Of a stretch of 43,469 nucleotides of DNA, positions 24,130 through 33,340 are shown in pieces. How positions within the stretch are numbered: position 1 is the stretch's first letter; every line of letters starts with the position of its first letter. The position numbers were made by a program, and so were the translations under genes. The notes beneath the pieces were generated by a model that searched no databases, had not been told where the DNA came from, and was given only the letters and a program-made list of their open reading frames with translations. Source of the stretch: Acidobacteriaceae bacterium (GTDB taxonomy: Bacteria > Acidobacteriota > Terriglobia > Terriglobales > Acidobacteriaceae); contig JASHQQ010000087.1 in NCBI GenBank assembly GCA_030039035.1, positions 1 to 43,469 on the forward strand, given 5' to 3'.

Positions 24130-26565
24130 TCAGTGCCCGCCGGCGGCGAGTTTCGCGTATTCAGTCCTCGCCTGCTTCAGGACGGCGATATCGGGGTCCG
24201 CATCTTTCCAGAGCGCGAGGAAGTCCTTGTACGCGACCAAGGCAGTTGACTTGGCGGCAGCGGCATCGGCGGCCGGCGCCGTTCTCGACTCGAGAGCGTT
24301 CGCGCGAGCCAGGCCCAGATGCGCCAGGGCGCCCGTCCAGCAGTTCCAGACGATACCGCCGTGATCGAGAATCTTCTGGAACTCTACGGCTGCGGCACTA
24401 CCCTGACCGACCGAGAGATAAGCTTGTCCCCGCACGTAGGTTGGATAGAGGCAGGAGACGTTGTTGACATATGCGATGCTGCCGTACTCGATGGGCGAAG
24501 CTGTCTCCAACGGATTCAGGGAAGCTCCCGGCTTCTGCCGGCCAAGTGTCAGTTGCGTCTGGATCGCCGGCAACCACAGCGACTGCATTTGCGTGTCGAG
24601 CGGGAAGCGCTTGTTCAGATCCTGAGCCATCGATTGAGCTCGCGCCGATTGACCCGCCATGGCCAGCGCCAGCGCCGATTCGGCTGCAACTCCCGGACTT
24701 GCAGGCGCCAGTTGCATCGCCTCCGTGGCCGCTTGCCGGGCCTCCGCATCGTCGCCGTAAGCCGCTTGCACCAAAGCGAAATTGGCCCGGTACACCGCTG
24801 CGCCCTCTTTGTTGTCTGCGCGGATCGCCGACTCGACCGCCTGTCCCGTCAGTTCCCGCGCTTTCTTCACATGTCCGGCATATGCCTCGGTATCGGAGGC
24901 AAGTGCGAGCCCATAGTTCCCGTACCGGGGCCGGCTCGCAAACCACTTTTGCTGTTCGGCCATTCCGTTCGCATCGCCGCCAAGAAAAACAAGCCCGTAA
25001 AGATCGATATGGATCAGGTAGTCGTCGAGATTCCGTGCGCGTGACTGCTGAATGACCTGTCTCGCATCGCTGAAATGCTGCAAGGCCATTTCGTCGAGGG
25101 CGAGATTGGTGTAGGCGAACGTGTTGTCCGGGTCGAGCCGGAACAGGGTGCGGGCTGCTTCTGCAGATTTCTCATACTGACCGAGTTGCTCGTAGAGCAC
25201 GGCCAACTGGTTGTATGCGTGGCTGCCGCGAGGATAGATCGCCGTGACTTCCTCGAAGGTCTGCGCGGCTTTGTCCAGTTCACCGGAGGCATACCCATAA
25301 TAGGCGGCTGCGATGTGCAGCTTTTCCTCTTCGCTGACCCGGTCCCGCAACTGGAAGGCTTTGGCGAAGTACTCCTTGGCGCGACTCGTTTCATCCAGGG
25401 TGTAATAGGTCCCTCCCATTTGCGAGTAAGCCATGGCGAAATTCGGGTCGAGCTCGATGGCGTGCCGGGTGTAGGGCAGGGCTGCCGCGGGATCGTTGCC
25501 GATCATGGCCTTTCCGGCCAGGCTGAATGCTTTCAACGCCTCGAGCGAAGGCGTGGTGGCCTGGTAGAGCGGAATGTCATATTTCTCCACCGTAGCCAGC
25601 GACTCGCCCAATTTGGTGCGCAGCCTCGTCGCCGCCCGGCTCAGGGCATCGAGCACCTTCTCCTTCGCCGGCGCCGTCGCCTGTTCCTGGGCCAGCGTGT
25701 CCCCACTCTGGCAATTGACCGCCTCCACAGTCACGACGTACTGGCTGCCCAGGCTCGAAATCGATCCGGCAATATAGGCTTTGCTGCTCGCCCGCTGACA
25801 TACCTCGCGGACCACATCGGGCGCAAGTTTCGTGCCGGGCGGACGCGACATCAGCCGCAGGATCGCGGCGATCTTGTTGTCGGAAAGCACATTCAGAAAC
25901 GGAGACTGGTTGAGAGCCACGCTGAGCCCGGTCTTCAGAGTGTCGTCAAAGACCGGGTCGCCCGTGCGGTTGGCAAAATCGGCCAGCACCACGGTGTCTT
26001 TCTCGGTAAGCCGGCGCGCGTACCGAAGATGCAGAATATAACCCGTCACCGCGATGGTCCCGATGACCAGGACCAGGGCGCCGGTCCCGATCAGAGTCCA
26101 GAATCTCCGGGAGTACGGCCTGAGCTGTTCGGTCTCTTCAACAACGACATGGGTCCTGATCGTGTGCTGCTGCAAGAGCACCTGATTGGGGGCATCGCGC
26201 GCAACCGGCGCCGCTTCCGGAACCGGGATCAGGCCTTCCGCGGCGATCGCCCTGACCGGCAGAACAAACTGGTAACCCCGCCCCGGCAGGGTGACGATGT
26301 AGCTGTTCTCGCCCGGCTTCTCGCCGAGCGCCCGGCGCAGCACGGAGATGCTTTGCGCCAGGCTGTTCTCGTCCACAAAAGTGTCTGGCCAGACATTCTT
26401 CAGCAATTCGTCCCGGGTCAGAATCCTGCCGGAGTTCCGGACCAGGTACAGCAGCACATCGAAGGCCCGGCGATTGAGGGCCAAAACCTCGTCCCCTCGA
26501 CGCACGACTCGAGCCAGGGCATCGATCTGAAACTCGCCGAATTGAAATATCCCTTCCGTTTTCAT
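24130..26565 (-). CDS. CadC-like winged-helix regulator with TPR repeats, membrane-anchored
   Basis: 811 residues. Residues 1-104 form an OmpR/CadC-type winged helix (FGEFQIDALARVVRRGDEVL, NRRAFDVLLYLVRNSGRIL, VDENSLAQSISVLRRALGE, VTLPGRGYQFVLPV). A single membrane helix lies at about 156-180 (WTLIGTGALVLVIGTIAVTG). After it come a TolB-like alpha/beta region (DTVVLADFANRTGDPVFDDT) and a series of TPR units (for example AMAYSQMGGTYYTLDETSRA and HAYNQLAVLYEQLGQYEKSA). So the DNA-binding part is cytoplasmic and the TPR sensor lies outside, as in CadC. Such proteins are numerous in acidobacteria. Four TCA-centred boxes on a 10-bp repeat lie 14-48 bp upstream of its ATG, so it may regulate itself and the divergent genes. 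Confidence 0.93.
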   Translation of the reverse strand: MKTEGIFQFGEFQIDALARVVRRGDEVLALNRRAFDVLLYLVRNSGRILTRDELLKNVWPDTFVDENSLAQSISVLRRALGEKPGENSYIVTLPGRGYQFVLPVRAIAAEGLIPVPEAAPVARDAPNQVLLQQHTIRTHVVVEETEQLRPYSRRFWTLIGTGALVLVIGTIAVTGYILHLRYARRLTEKDTVVLADFANRTGDPVFDDTLKTGLSVALNQSPFLNVLSDNKIAAILRLMSRPPGTKLAPDVVREVCQRASSKAYIAGSISSLGSQYVVTVEAVNCQSGDTLAQEQATAPAKEKVLDALSRAATRLRTKLGESLATVEKYDIPLYQATTPSLEALKAFSLAGKAMIGNDPAAALPYTRHAIELDPNFAMAYSQMGGTYYTLDETSRAKEYFAKAFQLRDRVSEEEKLHIAAAYYGYASGELDKAAQTFEEVTAIYPRGSHAYNQLAVLYEQLGQYEKSAEAARTLFRLDPDNTFAYTNLALDEMALQHFSDARQVIQQSRARNLDDYLIHIDLYGLVFLGGDANGMAEQQKWFASRPRYGNYGLALASDTEAYAGHVKKARELTGQAVESAIRADNKEGAAVYRANFALVQAAYGDDAEARQAATEAMQLAPASPGVAAESALALAMAGQSARAQSMAQDLNKRFPLDTQMQSLWLPAIQTQLTLGRQKPGASLNPLETASPIEYGSIAYVNNVSCLYPTYVRGQAYLSVGQGSAAAVEFQKILDHGGIVWNCWTGALAHLGLARANALESRTAPAADAAAAKSTALVAYKDFLALWKDADPDIAVLKQARTEYAKLAAGGH

Positions 26566-26578
26566 TGACTTAAAGGCG

Positions 26579-26613
26579 ATTCAGAACCTGTCACAGCTTG
26601 TCAGAAGGCGTCA
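26579..26613. promoter_or_regulatory. Helically phased TGTCA direct repeats
   Basis: ATTCA at 26579, TGTCA at 26589, TGTCA at 26599 and CGTCA at 26609, each exactly 10 bp apart. Direct repeats at one helical turn are the usual target of OmpR/PhoB-type winged helices (the E. coli pho box uses the same TGTCA core). It lies between the divergent starts at 26565 and 26650. Confidence 0.65.
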
Positions 26614-26649
26614 CTGGCCTTTGGGGAAAGACCCCGCTACAGTCGCGGC

Positions 26650-26937
26650 GTGAATGACAGAGGCCGGTTGTACAGACTCTACCAGCGGCTATCGCGGCGG
26701 ACAACGATCTCCGCCGGGGAGCCTGCCGGCGGCGGTCGGAGCCGTACCGTTCGAACCGAGATGACCATCGAGCGCCAGGAGAATACGTTGCTTGTCTCCG
26801 GCACGCCGGCGGATCTGGACCACTGCCCTCTCTGCGGGCAAAAGCTCGCCCCGGGACAGGCAGAACGGGACCGGCTTCTTCTCCCGGGTGATTCGACCTG
26901 TCACCCATCTTTACCGGCGGATCGCGATCCTCCATGA
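26650..26937 (+). CDS. Small protein with a CPLCG motif
   Basis: 95 residues. It begins MNDRGRLYRLYQRLSRRTTI and has an ordered middle (EMTIERQENTLLVSGTPADL) followed by DHCPLCGQKLAPGQAE. The single CxxC may be half of a zinc-binding site shared between two molecules, or the knuckle may be incomplete. Short proteins of this sort occur near winged-helix/TPR regulators in acidobacteria, to my recollection; no function is known. A later in-frame ATG 37 codons on would remove the basic N-terminus. The C-terminus is loose. The gene lies divergent from the winged-helix/TPR gene across the TGTCA repeats. Confidence 0.5.
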   Translation: MNDRGRLYRLYQRLSRRTTISAGEPAGGGRSRTVRTEMTIERQENTLLVSGTPADLDHCPLCGQKLAPGQAERDRLLLPGDSTCHPSLPADRDPP

Positions 26938-27096
26938 GTTCGCAAGCCGGAAGCGGCGAGACCGTCGTTTTCCGGACGAATCGGCATTCACAGTCCCGAA
27001 TCGCAGCGCGCAGCCAACGCGGCAGTCGCCCGACGGGGACAAACCAGACAACACCCTCCCTTGGGGGCGGGACAACCTGAATTGGAGAAATCTCAA

Positions 27097-29853
27097 ATGA
27101 AAATGCAAAGCACCAAGAAGCTCCCCATGGAGCTCAATAAACGTATAACCCGAATTGGGCGTTCGATGGGCGCAATCCTGCTTTCCGCGTCCCTGTTCGC
27201 TCTCACTACGCTTTCCGGCCGGGCCGCAGCCGCTCCGGCCGGCGATTCCACCGCCAACGAGCCTTTGGTTACTCTCACCGATCTCACGCCGGGCGTGGTT
27301 CTCGACGGCCGGGCCATGCTGCTGGGCCACTACAACCCCTCCAATATGCTGCGCCTGGCGATTGTGCTCAAGCCGGCGCATCCTGAGGAGGCGCGCCAGT
27401 ATCTGGAAGACCTGCAGGACAAGAATTCGCCGGACTTCCATCAATTCCTCGAGCCCGAGCAGTGGGCGGACCGCTTCGGTCCCACTCGCGAGGCCGAGCA
27501 GGCGGTGGTGGATTGGGCGCAGAAGAACGGATTCACCGTCACTTACCGCTATCACCATCGCCTGGCCGTCGATCTCGAGGCCCCGGCGGGAGCGATCGAA
27601 AAGGCGCTCCACATCAGCATCAACCGCTATCAGATCCCTGAATTGAACGGTCACGAAGCGCGCATCGCGTTTTCCAACGACCGCGACCCGCAGCTTCCAG
27701 GCAGCGTGGCCGGGATGGTGGATGCGGTGCTCGGGCTCGACTCGGTGGCAGTCCTTCGGCCCGCAGCCGGTTCCGGCCGCCTCGTTCCGCAGCCCGACTA
27801 CATCCCCGGACCCGCGATTCAGCACATGGGCGCAGCACAGAAGGATGCCGACCCCGATGCCGTTCGCGCGCTCGTCGAGCGCCTCTCCGTCCACCCCGAT
27901 GTCCCGCCTCCTCCTTCCGGTTACTTCGAGCCCAGCGATTACTTCTCGACCTACGGGTACGACTACCAGGCGCTCATGAATCAGGGACACTGCTGCAATC
28001 CGCTCCACTCAGGCGGCGGCCACTCCCCGCGCGAGTCTTCCATTGCGATTGCGGGTTTCGGCGACTTCGCCTTCAGCGATATCGCCGGCTTCCAGTCGGC
28101 GTTTCCTTACCTCGCATATAACGTCGACAAAATCTCCGTCGACGGCGGCTACACCTGCAACAACTCGAACGGTTACGACGACAACTGCGGCGAGGTCACG
28201 CTGGATACGGAGTGGTCGCTGGCCATGGCCAACAACGAGGGTGCGTCCGCGGATACGGGCCGCGTGGTGGTCTATGAAGCTCCCAACTTCGGCACCCAGT
28301 CGATAGCCGACATCTACTACCACATGGCCGAGGATGAACACGCGCGGACGACCAGCGTCAGCTTCGCCCTGGTTGAGAGCGACGGTTCCGAGTTTACCAA
28401 CACGGAGATGCAGACGCTGGATGCAGACACCTTTGTCCCCATGAGCGGCATGGGATGGACGCTGCTCGGAGCCGCGGGCGACCAGGGCGCCACGGGGGGA
28501 TGCGACGACGGTTTGCGCGTGGAGTTTCCGGCGTCGGACCCGAACTTTGTTGCCGTAGGCGGCACGCAGTACGACCTGTACGCGAATGGTCCCGAAGTGG
28601 CCTGGACAGGATCCCAATCCGTATCCAACGCCGTCCAGGCCTGCGACAACAATAACGGCGGCGGAACCGGCGGCTACAGCGAGTACTTCGGCGTTCCCGG
28701 TTACCAGTCGTGGATGGGGATCTCAAAACGTTCCGTGCCCGATATGTCGCTGGATGCCTTCTATGGCCACGACACCTGGATCGACAATAGCTGGGCTCAC
28801 CCGGGCGGAACCAGCGTTTCGTCGCCCATGCTGGCCGGATTCTTTGCACAGGCCAATGCGTACTTGCTGTACATCGGCGACAAATGCGGTTCGAAGGGGA
28901 AATCGGCCTGCGCGCCGATCGGCAACGCGAATTATCCAATCTACGCGGAAGGCAGGAGCGAACTCGCCAACCAGGGCAATCAGGCGGCTCACGTTCCCTT
29001 TTACGACACGACTGAAGGCTGCAACTCAAACGGCTTGACCATTGAGTACGGCCTCAATGCCTGGTGCGCCAAGCCGGGCTACGACCGGGCCACCGGCTGG
29101 GGCTCCGCCAACATGCTGCAACTGGCCTGGGCCATCAACTGGGAGCTCGGGGCTGCCAACGGCTTGCCCTATGTGACTTTCTCCGGCCCGGCCACCAACA
29201 AGTGGTACAACACCAACCAGACCGTCAACTGGAAGATTCACGACTTCGCCGGCGCGCCCGGCATCCCCGGCACCGGCATCGCCGGCGAGGCGCAGGGCTG
29301 GGACTCGATCGCCCCGGATCCCCGCAGCGAGCCGCGCGGCCAGATCCAGGGCTCAACCGACAACTTCTTTTATAGCGGCCCGCAATTCCCCAACGGCGCA
29401 ACGGGCTGCCTGGCCTTTACACCCAATGGCTGCTCGGCGCTCTCCGGCACGAACGCCCAGATCCAGGGTTGCCATATCGTGTACGCGCGAGGCTGGAACA
29501 ATCAGGGCGAATCCACTGCGGGAAACAGCAGCTTTCCCGAAAGGTACGGACCGCTCTGCTACGACACCATCCCGCCGGTATCCGGCTACAGCATCTCGGC
29601 CAGCAACCTGACTTCGGTCACAATCACACTTGCCGCACAGGATCCGGGCTTCACCGACCATACCGGCTCGGGTGTCGCCAGAATCTACTACTCGGTCGAC
29701 AAGCCGTCTTGCAGTGCGACGGCCACGTCGAATTGCACGGTCTATACGAAACCTTTCAAACTCTCTTCGGGCACGCACACGCTGGTCTTCTTCGGCGTGG
29801 ACAACGCAGGCAATTTCGAGAAACCTCGCACCAAGACGATTGTCGTAAGTTAA
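27097..29853 (+). CDS. Exported S53 (sedolisin/pro-kumamolisin) peptidase
   Basis: 918 residues from the ATG at 27097, chosen for TTGGAGAAA upstream and the signal peptide it begins (MGAILLSASLFALTTL and AAAAPA near residue 47). The prodomain occupies roughly 60-220 (RLAIVLKPAHPEEARQYLED, SPDFHQFLEPEQWADRFGPT). The catalytic domain shows Glu366 and Asp370 (EVTLDTEW), the oxyanion Asp462 (GAAGDQGA) and Ser573 in GGTSVSSP, plus the calcium site GYDRATGWGSAN. About 200 further residues end in a chitobiase/Ig-like fold (YYSVDKPSC, LVFFGVDNAGNF). S53 peptidases are acid-active serine-carboxyl proteases; this one probably digests proteins outside the cell. Confidence 0.95.
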   Translation: MKMQSTKKLPMELNKRITRIGRSMGAILLSASLFALTTLSGRAAAAPAGDSTANEPLVTLTDLTPGVVLDGRAMLLGHYNPSNMLRLAIVLKPAHPEEARQYLEDLQDKNSPDFHQFLEPEQWADRFGPTREAEQAVVDWAQKNGFTVTYRYHHRLAVDLEAPAGAIEKALHISINRYQIPELNGHEARIAFSNDRDPQLPGSVAGMVDAVLGLDSVAVLRPAAGSGRLVPQPDYIPGPAIQHMGAAQKDADPDAVRALVERLSVHPDVPPPPSGYFEPSDYFSTYGYDYQALMNQGHCCNPLHSGGGHSPRESSIAIAGFGDFAFSDIAGFQSAFPYLAYNVDKISVDGGYTCNNSNGYDDNCGEVTLDTEWSLAMANNEGASADTGRVVVYEAPNFGTQSIADIYYHMAEDEHARTTSVSFALVESDGSEFTNTEMQTLDADTFVPMSGMGWTLLGAAGDQGATGGCDDGLRVEFPASDPNFVAVGGTQYDLYANGPEVAWTGSQSVSNAVQACDNNNGGGTGGYSEYFGVPGYQSWMGISKRSVPDMSLDAFYGHDTWIDNSWAHPGGTSVSSPMLAGFFAQANAYLLYIGDKCGSKGKSACAPIGNANYPIYAEGRSELANQGNQAAHVPFYDTTEGCNSNGLTIEYGLNAWCAKPGYDRATGWGSANMLQLAWAINWELGAANGLPYVTFSGPATNKWYNTNQTVNWKIHDFAGAPGIPGTGIAGEAQGWDSIAPDPRSEPRGQIQGSTDNFFYSGPQFPNGATGCLAFTPNGCSALSGTNAQIQGCHIVYARGWNNQGESTAGNSSFPERYGPLCYDTIPPVSGYSISASNLTSVTITLAAQDPGFTDHTGSGVARIYYSVDKPSCSATATSNCTVYTKPFKLSSGTHTLVFFGVDNAGNFEKPRTKTIVVS

Positions 29854-29893
29854 CTTGAATTACACGCTCGGGCCGGAACTCCGGCACGAGAAA

Positions 29894-29925
29894 GGGCGGC
29901 GAGACACATCCACGTCCCGCCGCCC
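29894..29925 (+). terminator. Strong GC-rich hairpin after the peptidase gene
   Basis: GGGCGGCG-A-GAC pairs with GTC-C-CGCCGCCC over an 8-base loop, 40 bp after the stop. It lacks a T tract, so it may act with other signals. The rest of 29854-30015 shows only a short GCCGG/CCGGC hairpin. Confidence 0.5.
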
Positions 29926-30015
29926 CTGTATTCCAGGGAGCGGTGCGGCGGCCCGACCCGGGTTTCCGGACAAAGGTCAGCCATTACCGGGTCGATGGTG
30001 CCCGTCCCATTCCTG

Positions 30016-30045
30016 TTGACAATCCAGATGAGACGAACGTATACC
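30016..30045 (+). promoter_or_regulatory. Promoter of the padR-permease operon
   Basis: TTGACA (30016-30021), an 18-bp spacer and TATACC (30040-30045), about 25 bp before the ATG. The CTAG-containing inverted pattern right after (CTCTAGTTAGCCTAG, 30046-30059) overlaps the start region and could be the PadR operator. Confidence 0.55.
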
Positions 30046-30070
30046 TCTAGTTAGCCTAGTGGAGAAGAGG

Positions 30071-30400
30071 ATGACGGACGAGTCGAGCGAGCTGGTGCCA
30101 GGAACCCTGGAGATGCTGGTGCTCAAGACGCTGGCCCTGGAACCCATGCACGGCTACGGCATCGCGCTGCGCATCGCGCAGATCAGCGCCGGAGCCTTCC
30201 GGGTGAATCCGGGATCGCTTCTGCCCGCCCTGAGCCGCATGGAACGCGCCGGGCGATTGAAATCCGAATGGCGAGCCTCGGAAAACAACCGCCGCGCGAA
30301 GTATTACGTGGTGACGCCGCGCGGCCTGAAAGCTCTTGAAAAAGAGCGGGTGCAATGGGATCGCCAGGTCGCGGCGATCGGAAGAATCCTCGAAGCATAG
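30071..30400 (+). CDS. PadR-family transcriptional regulator
   Basis: 109 residues from the ATG at 30071 (GGAG seven bases upstream; a GTG at 30059 is less likely). The PadR winged helix is clear: LVPGTLEMLVLKTLALEPMH, GYGIALRIAQISAG, VNPGSLLPALSRMERAGRLK and a wing with NNRRAKYYVVTPRGLKAL. PadR proteins are usually repressors that respond to small ligands or antibiotics. The form with an immediately downstream orphan permease is a known acidobacterial arrangement (TIGRFAM TIGR03433 covers this PadR type). The permease starts 12 bp after its stop, so they form one operon, probably self-repressed. Confidence 0.95.
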   Translation: MTDESSELVPGTLEMLVLKTLALEPMHGYGIALRIAQISAGAFRVNPGSLLPALSRMERAGRLKSEWRASENNRRAKYYVVTPRGLKALEKERVQWDRQVAAIGRILEA

Positions 30401-30412
30401 GAGAGAAGGCTC

Positions 30413-33163
30413 GTGTCGCTGCGTAGCGTCTTCAGCGGAATCAGGTCTCTGGTCCGTCCGGCCGAACGGAATGCCGGGATCGATGCCGAGGTGCGGGGCT
30501 TCTTCGAGTCATCTGTGGAGCACTGGATGCGGCAGGGAATGAGCCGCGACGAGGCAGAGCGCGCCGCCCGCGCCGAGATCGGAAGCCCGGAGATGGTGAG
30601 GCACAAGGTATGGGCCGCGGGGTGGGAATCCCAGGCTGAATCAGTCTGGAAGGACGTGCGCTTCGGCCTGAGACAGATATTGCGCTCCCCAGGGCATTCC
30701 CTCGTGGCGATTCTGTCGCTGGCTCTGGGCATTGGCGCCAATACCGCGATCTTCACCGTGATCGACGATCTGCTGCTCAAGCAATTGCCGGTGCACGACC
30801 CGCGGATGCTGGTTTCGTTCGGCGACGGCAGCGATGCCGGAATCATCGCCGCCTCCGACCCGGGACCCTATGACATCTTTCCCTACGATTTCTATCGCCG
30901 CATCGCGGGATACCGGAGTGAGCTGGAGGGGATCTGCGCATTCGCCAGCTTTCCCACCGTGGTGAGCGTGCGCACAGGGTCCGGCGCAGCAGGCCCTGCA
31001 ACCCAGGCGATCGGCCATCTTGTCTCGGGAACGTTTTTCAGCGTGCTGGGCGCCCAGCCTTTCCTGGGACGCGTCTTCAATCCGGACGACACCGCGACCG
31101 AGGGGAGCAACGCGGTTGCTGTCATCAGCCATCGTTACTGGCAAGAAGAGCTCTCCGCGGACCCCAACGTGGCGGGACGTTCGATCACGATCAACGGCAC
31201 ATCGTTCGTAGTGGTCGGCGTGATGCCCGCTTCGTTCTACGGAGTAACGTTGAATGCGCAGTCGCCCGACCTGTGGCTGCCCATCACCATGCAGCCGCAA
31301 GTCACGCTGCAACCTTCCCTTTTGAAACCGGACGGCTTGTTCTGGATCCACATGATGGCGCGGCGAAAGCCGAATGTATCCGTGGCACAGGCGCAGTCAT
31401 GGGCGACCGTCGAATTCCAGCGATTTCTCACTGAGCGCGAAGGGGCGAAAATCCCGGAACAAAGGCGAAAGCAGATCAGCGGAACATTCATTCCCCTGCT
31501 GCCGGGCGGTTCGGGACTGTCGGAGGTGCGGCAAACCTACCAGACTCCGTTGACGGTGCTGATGATCATGGTCGGCGTCGTGTTGCTGATCGCGTGCGCC
31601 AATCTGGCGAATTTGCTGCTGGCCAAAGCCACAGCGCGCGAACGGGAGTTTTCCACGCGCCTTGCACTGGGCTCGAGTCGCGGCCGGATCGTGCGGCAGA
31701 TCCTGGTTGAAGCACTGATGCTGGCGCTGGCCGGCGGCGGCCTGGGGCTGGGCCTCGCCTTCTGGTCGACGCGAGCGATCATTCGTTTCATCGACGGCGG
31801 GGCCGCGCACACGGCACTTTCCGCAACTCCCGATCTGCGCGTCCTGTTGTTCACCTTTGCCACCTGCATCGTGACGGCAATTCTGTTCGGCATCGCCCCG
31901 GCCCTGCGCGGCTCACGCGCCGACGTATCGGGGGCGCTCAACGCGAGCGCGCGCACTGCCAGCGGGACGGCGGCGCGATCGAACCGGCTGCTGCCGAAAG
32001 CGCTGATCGTGGCTCAGGTGGCTCTCTCGCTCGTATTGTTGTGCGTCGCCGGGCTGCTGCTGCGCACGCTCGAGAACCTGCACGGGAGCGACATCGGAAT
32101 GACCCGTACGCATGTTCTGCTCGTCCACACGAACCCGAAATTCGCCGGTTACCCGTCGGAACGGCTGAATGCTCTCTACGAGCGGATTCTCAGCCGCGTC
32201 GACGCGCTTCCCGGCGTTCGTTCCGCGAGCCTGGCCGGATCGCCGCCACTGCATCGTGGAATCTGGGGATCGCCGATCGCCATCGACAGCCGCCCCGCCA
32301 CGGCCGAGCAGGACAGCACCCTGCTGAACCGCGTATCCAGCGGCTACTTCGAAACGCTCGGCATTCCCCTGCGGCGCGGCCGCACGATCCAACCCGTCGA
32401 CACCGCCGATGCGCCGAAGTCCGTCGTGGTGAACAAGACATTCGCGGATCGCTATTTCCCGAACGGAGATGCGATCGGGCACACCTTCACGATCGCCGAT
32501 CCCGGTGCTTCAGGCGTCTGGCATATTGTGGGCATTGTGCAGGACTCGAAGCACCGGGGCCCCACGGAGAAGCCGGAGCCATTCGCCTACGTTGCCGTAA
32601 CGCAGTTTACCGGCGATGAGCACTATGCCTATTGGCTGCAAGCAAGAAGCGACGCCGATCCTGCGACGCTCACCGGAGAGGTTCGCGCCGCGCTTGCCGG
32701 GGCCGATCCGAATCTGCCCGTTCTCGAAACACAGACGATCGAAGAGCAATTCGACGACATGATCGGCCAGGAGACGTTCGTGTCGAAACTGGCCGGCTGT
32801 TTCGCGTTGCTCGCGCTTACCCTGGCCTGCATCGGGCTTTACGGCGTGATGACGTACAACGTGGTAAGGCGCACAAGCGAACTCGGCGTTCGCATGGCGC
32901 TGGGGGCTTCGAAGGCAGCCGTCCTTTGGATGGTATTGAAGGAGTCCATCGCACTGCTCGCGATCGGTATTGGGCTCGGCATTCCTTTGAGCCTTGCCGC
33001 CAGCCGCGCCATTCGGGCAGGTCTCTTTGAGGTCAGTCCCGCCGATCCTCTGACGCTGATCGCAGCCGCGCTTCTGATCGGCGCATGCATGCTTGCCGGC
33101 TCGTTCATGCCGGCGCGCAGGGCGGCGAGAATCGATCCCATGGCGGCCCTGCGTTACGAGTAG
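30413..33163 (+). CDS. MacB/FtsX-type permease, acidobacterial duplicated orphan permease (ADOP)
   Basis: 916 residues from a GTG at 30413 with GGAGAGAAGG upstream. An N-terminal helical extension (residues 1-85, EVRGFFESSVEHWMRQGMSR) precedes two FtsX/MacB_PCD halves, each with a large periplasmic domain and a core of membrane helices: GHSLVAILSLALGIGANTAI, LMIMVGVVLLIACANLANLL, LVEALMLALAGGGLGLGLAF, LVLLCVAGLLLRTLENL, LLALTLACIGLYGVMTYNV and LLIGACMLAGSFMPARRAAR. The final ARRAARIDPMAALRYE is the family end. It has no ATPase of its own, hence orphan; its partner is elsewhere or it works as a signal or lipid device. Function is unproven. About eight membrane segments are seen. Confidence 0.95.
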   Translation: MSLRSVFSGIRSLVRPAERNAGIDAEVRGFFESSVEHWMRQGMSRDEAERAARAEIGSPEMVRHKVWAAGWESQAESVWKDVRFGLRQILRSPGHSLVAILSLALGIGANTAIFTVIDDLLLKQLPVHDPRMLVSFGDGSDAGIIAASDPGPYDIFPYDFYRRIAGYRSELEGICAFASFPTVVSVRTGSGAAGPATQAIGHLVSGTFFSVLGAQPFLGRVFNPDDTATEGSNAVAVISHRYWQEELSADPNVAGRSITINGTSFVVVGVMPASFYGVTLNAQSPDLWLPITMQPQVTLQPSLLKPDGLFWIHMMARRKPNVSVAQAQSWATVEFQRFLTEREGAKIPEQRRKQISGTFIPLLPGGSGLSEVRQTYQTPLTVLMIMVGVVLLIACANLANLLLAKATAREREFSTRLALGSSRGRIVRQILVEALMLALAGGGLGLGLAFWSTRAIIRFIDGGAAHTALSATPDLRVLLFTFATCIVTAILFGIAPALRGSRADVSGALNASARTASGTAARSNRLLPKALIVAQVALSLVLLCVAGLLLRTLENLHGSDIGMTRTHVLLVHTNPKFAGYPSERLNALYERILSRVDALPGVRSASLAGSPPLHRGIWGSPIAIDSRPATAEQDSTLLNRVSSGYFETLGIPLRRGRTIQPVDTADAPKSVVVNKTFADRYFPNGDAIGHTFTIADPGASGVWHIVGIVQDSKHRGPTEKPEPFAYVAVTQFTGDEHYAYWLQARSDADPATLTGEVRAALAGADPNLPVLETQTIEEQFDDMIGQETFVSKLAGCFALLALTLACIGLYGVMTYNVVRRTSELGVRMALGASKAAVLWMVLKESIALLAIGIGLGIPLSLAASRAIRAGLFEVSPADPLTLIAAALLIGACMLAGSFMPARRAARIDPMAALRYE

Positions 33164-33265
33164 CGTCCCGGCGCGTTTTCCGTCTCGTTGCCAGTGTGGT
33201 GAATGCGAAATTCGTTCAAGAACAGCCGCAGTCGATCATGGAGCAGGGTTCCGCCAGAGACTCTG

Positions 33266-33308
33266 AAAAAACAACCGCGGATCCTCCGCCTTCGGCGCAG
33301 GATGACAA
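33266..33308. repeat. Dispersed palindromic repeat, copy B
   Basis: AAAAACAACCGC, then ATCCT and AGGAT around a CGCC-TTC-GGCG hairpin, then GACA. It matches copy A at 15508-15553 except for the paired core. The gap 33164-33340 has no gene. Confidence 0.6.
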
Positions 33309-33340
33309 GCCCGACCGATGCGCGTTTATGAATCACGACG

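Noticed and set aside
27038-27074. GACA repeats before the S53 peptidase as a second site for the winged-helix regulator
   Set aside because: Spacings are 9 and 24 bp, not phased like the TGTCA boxes, and the flanks do not match.
32041-32619. Extra gene inside the permease
   Set aside because: It is an alternative frame of the permease with Arg-rich product.
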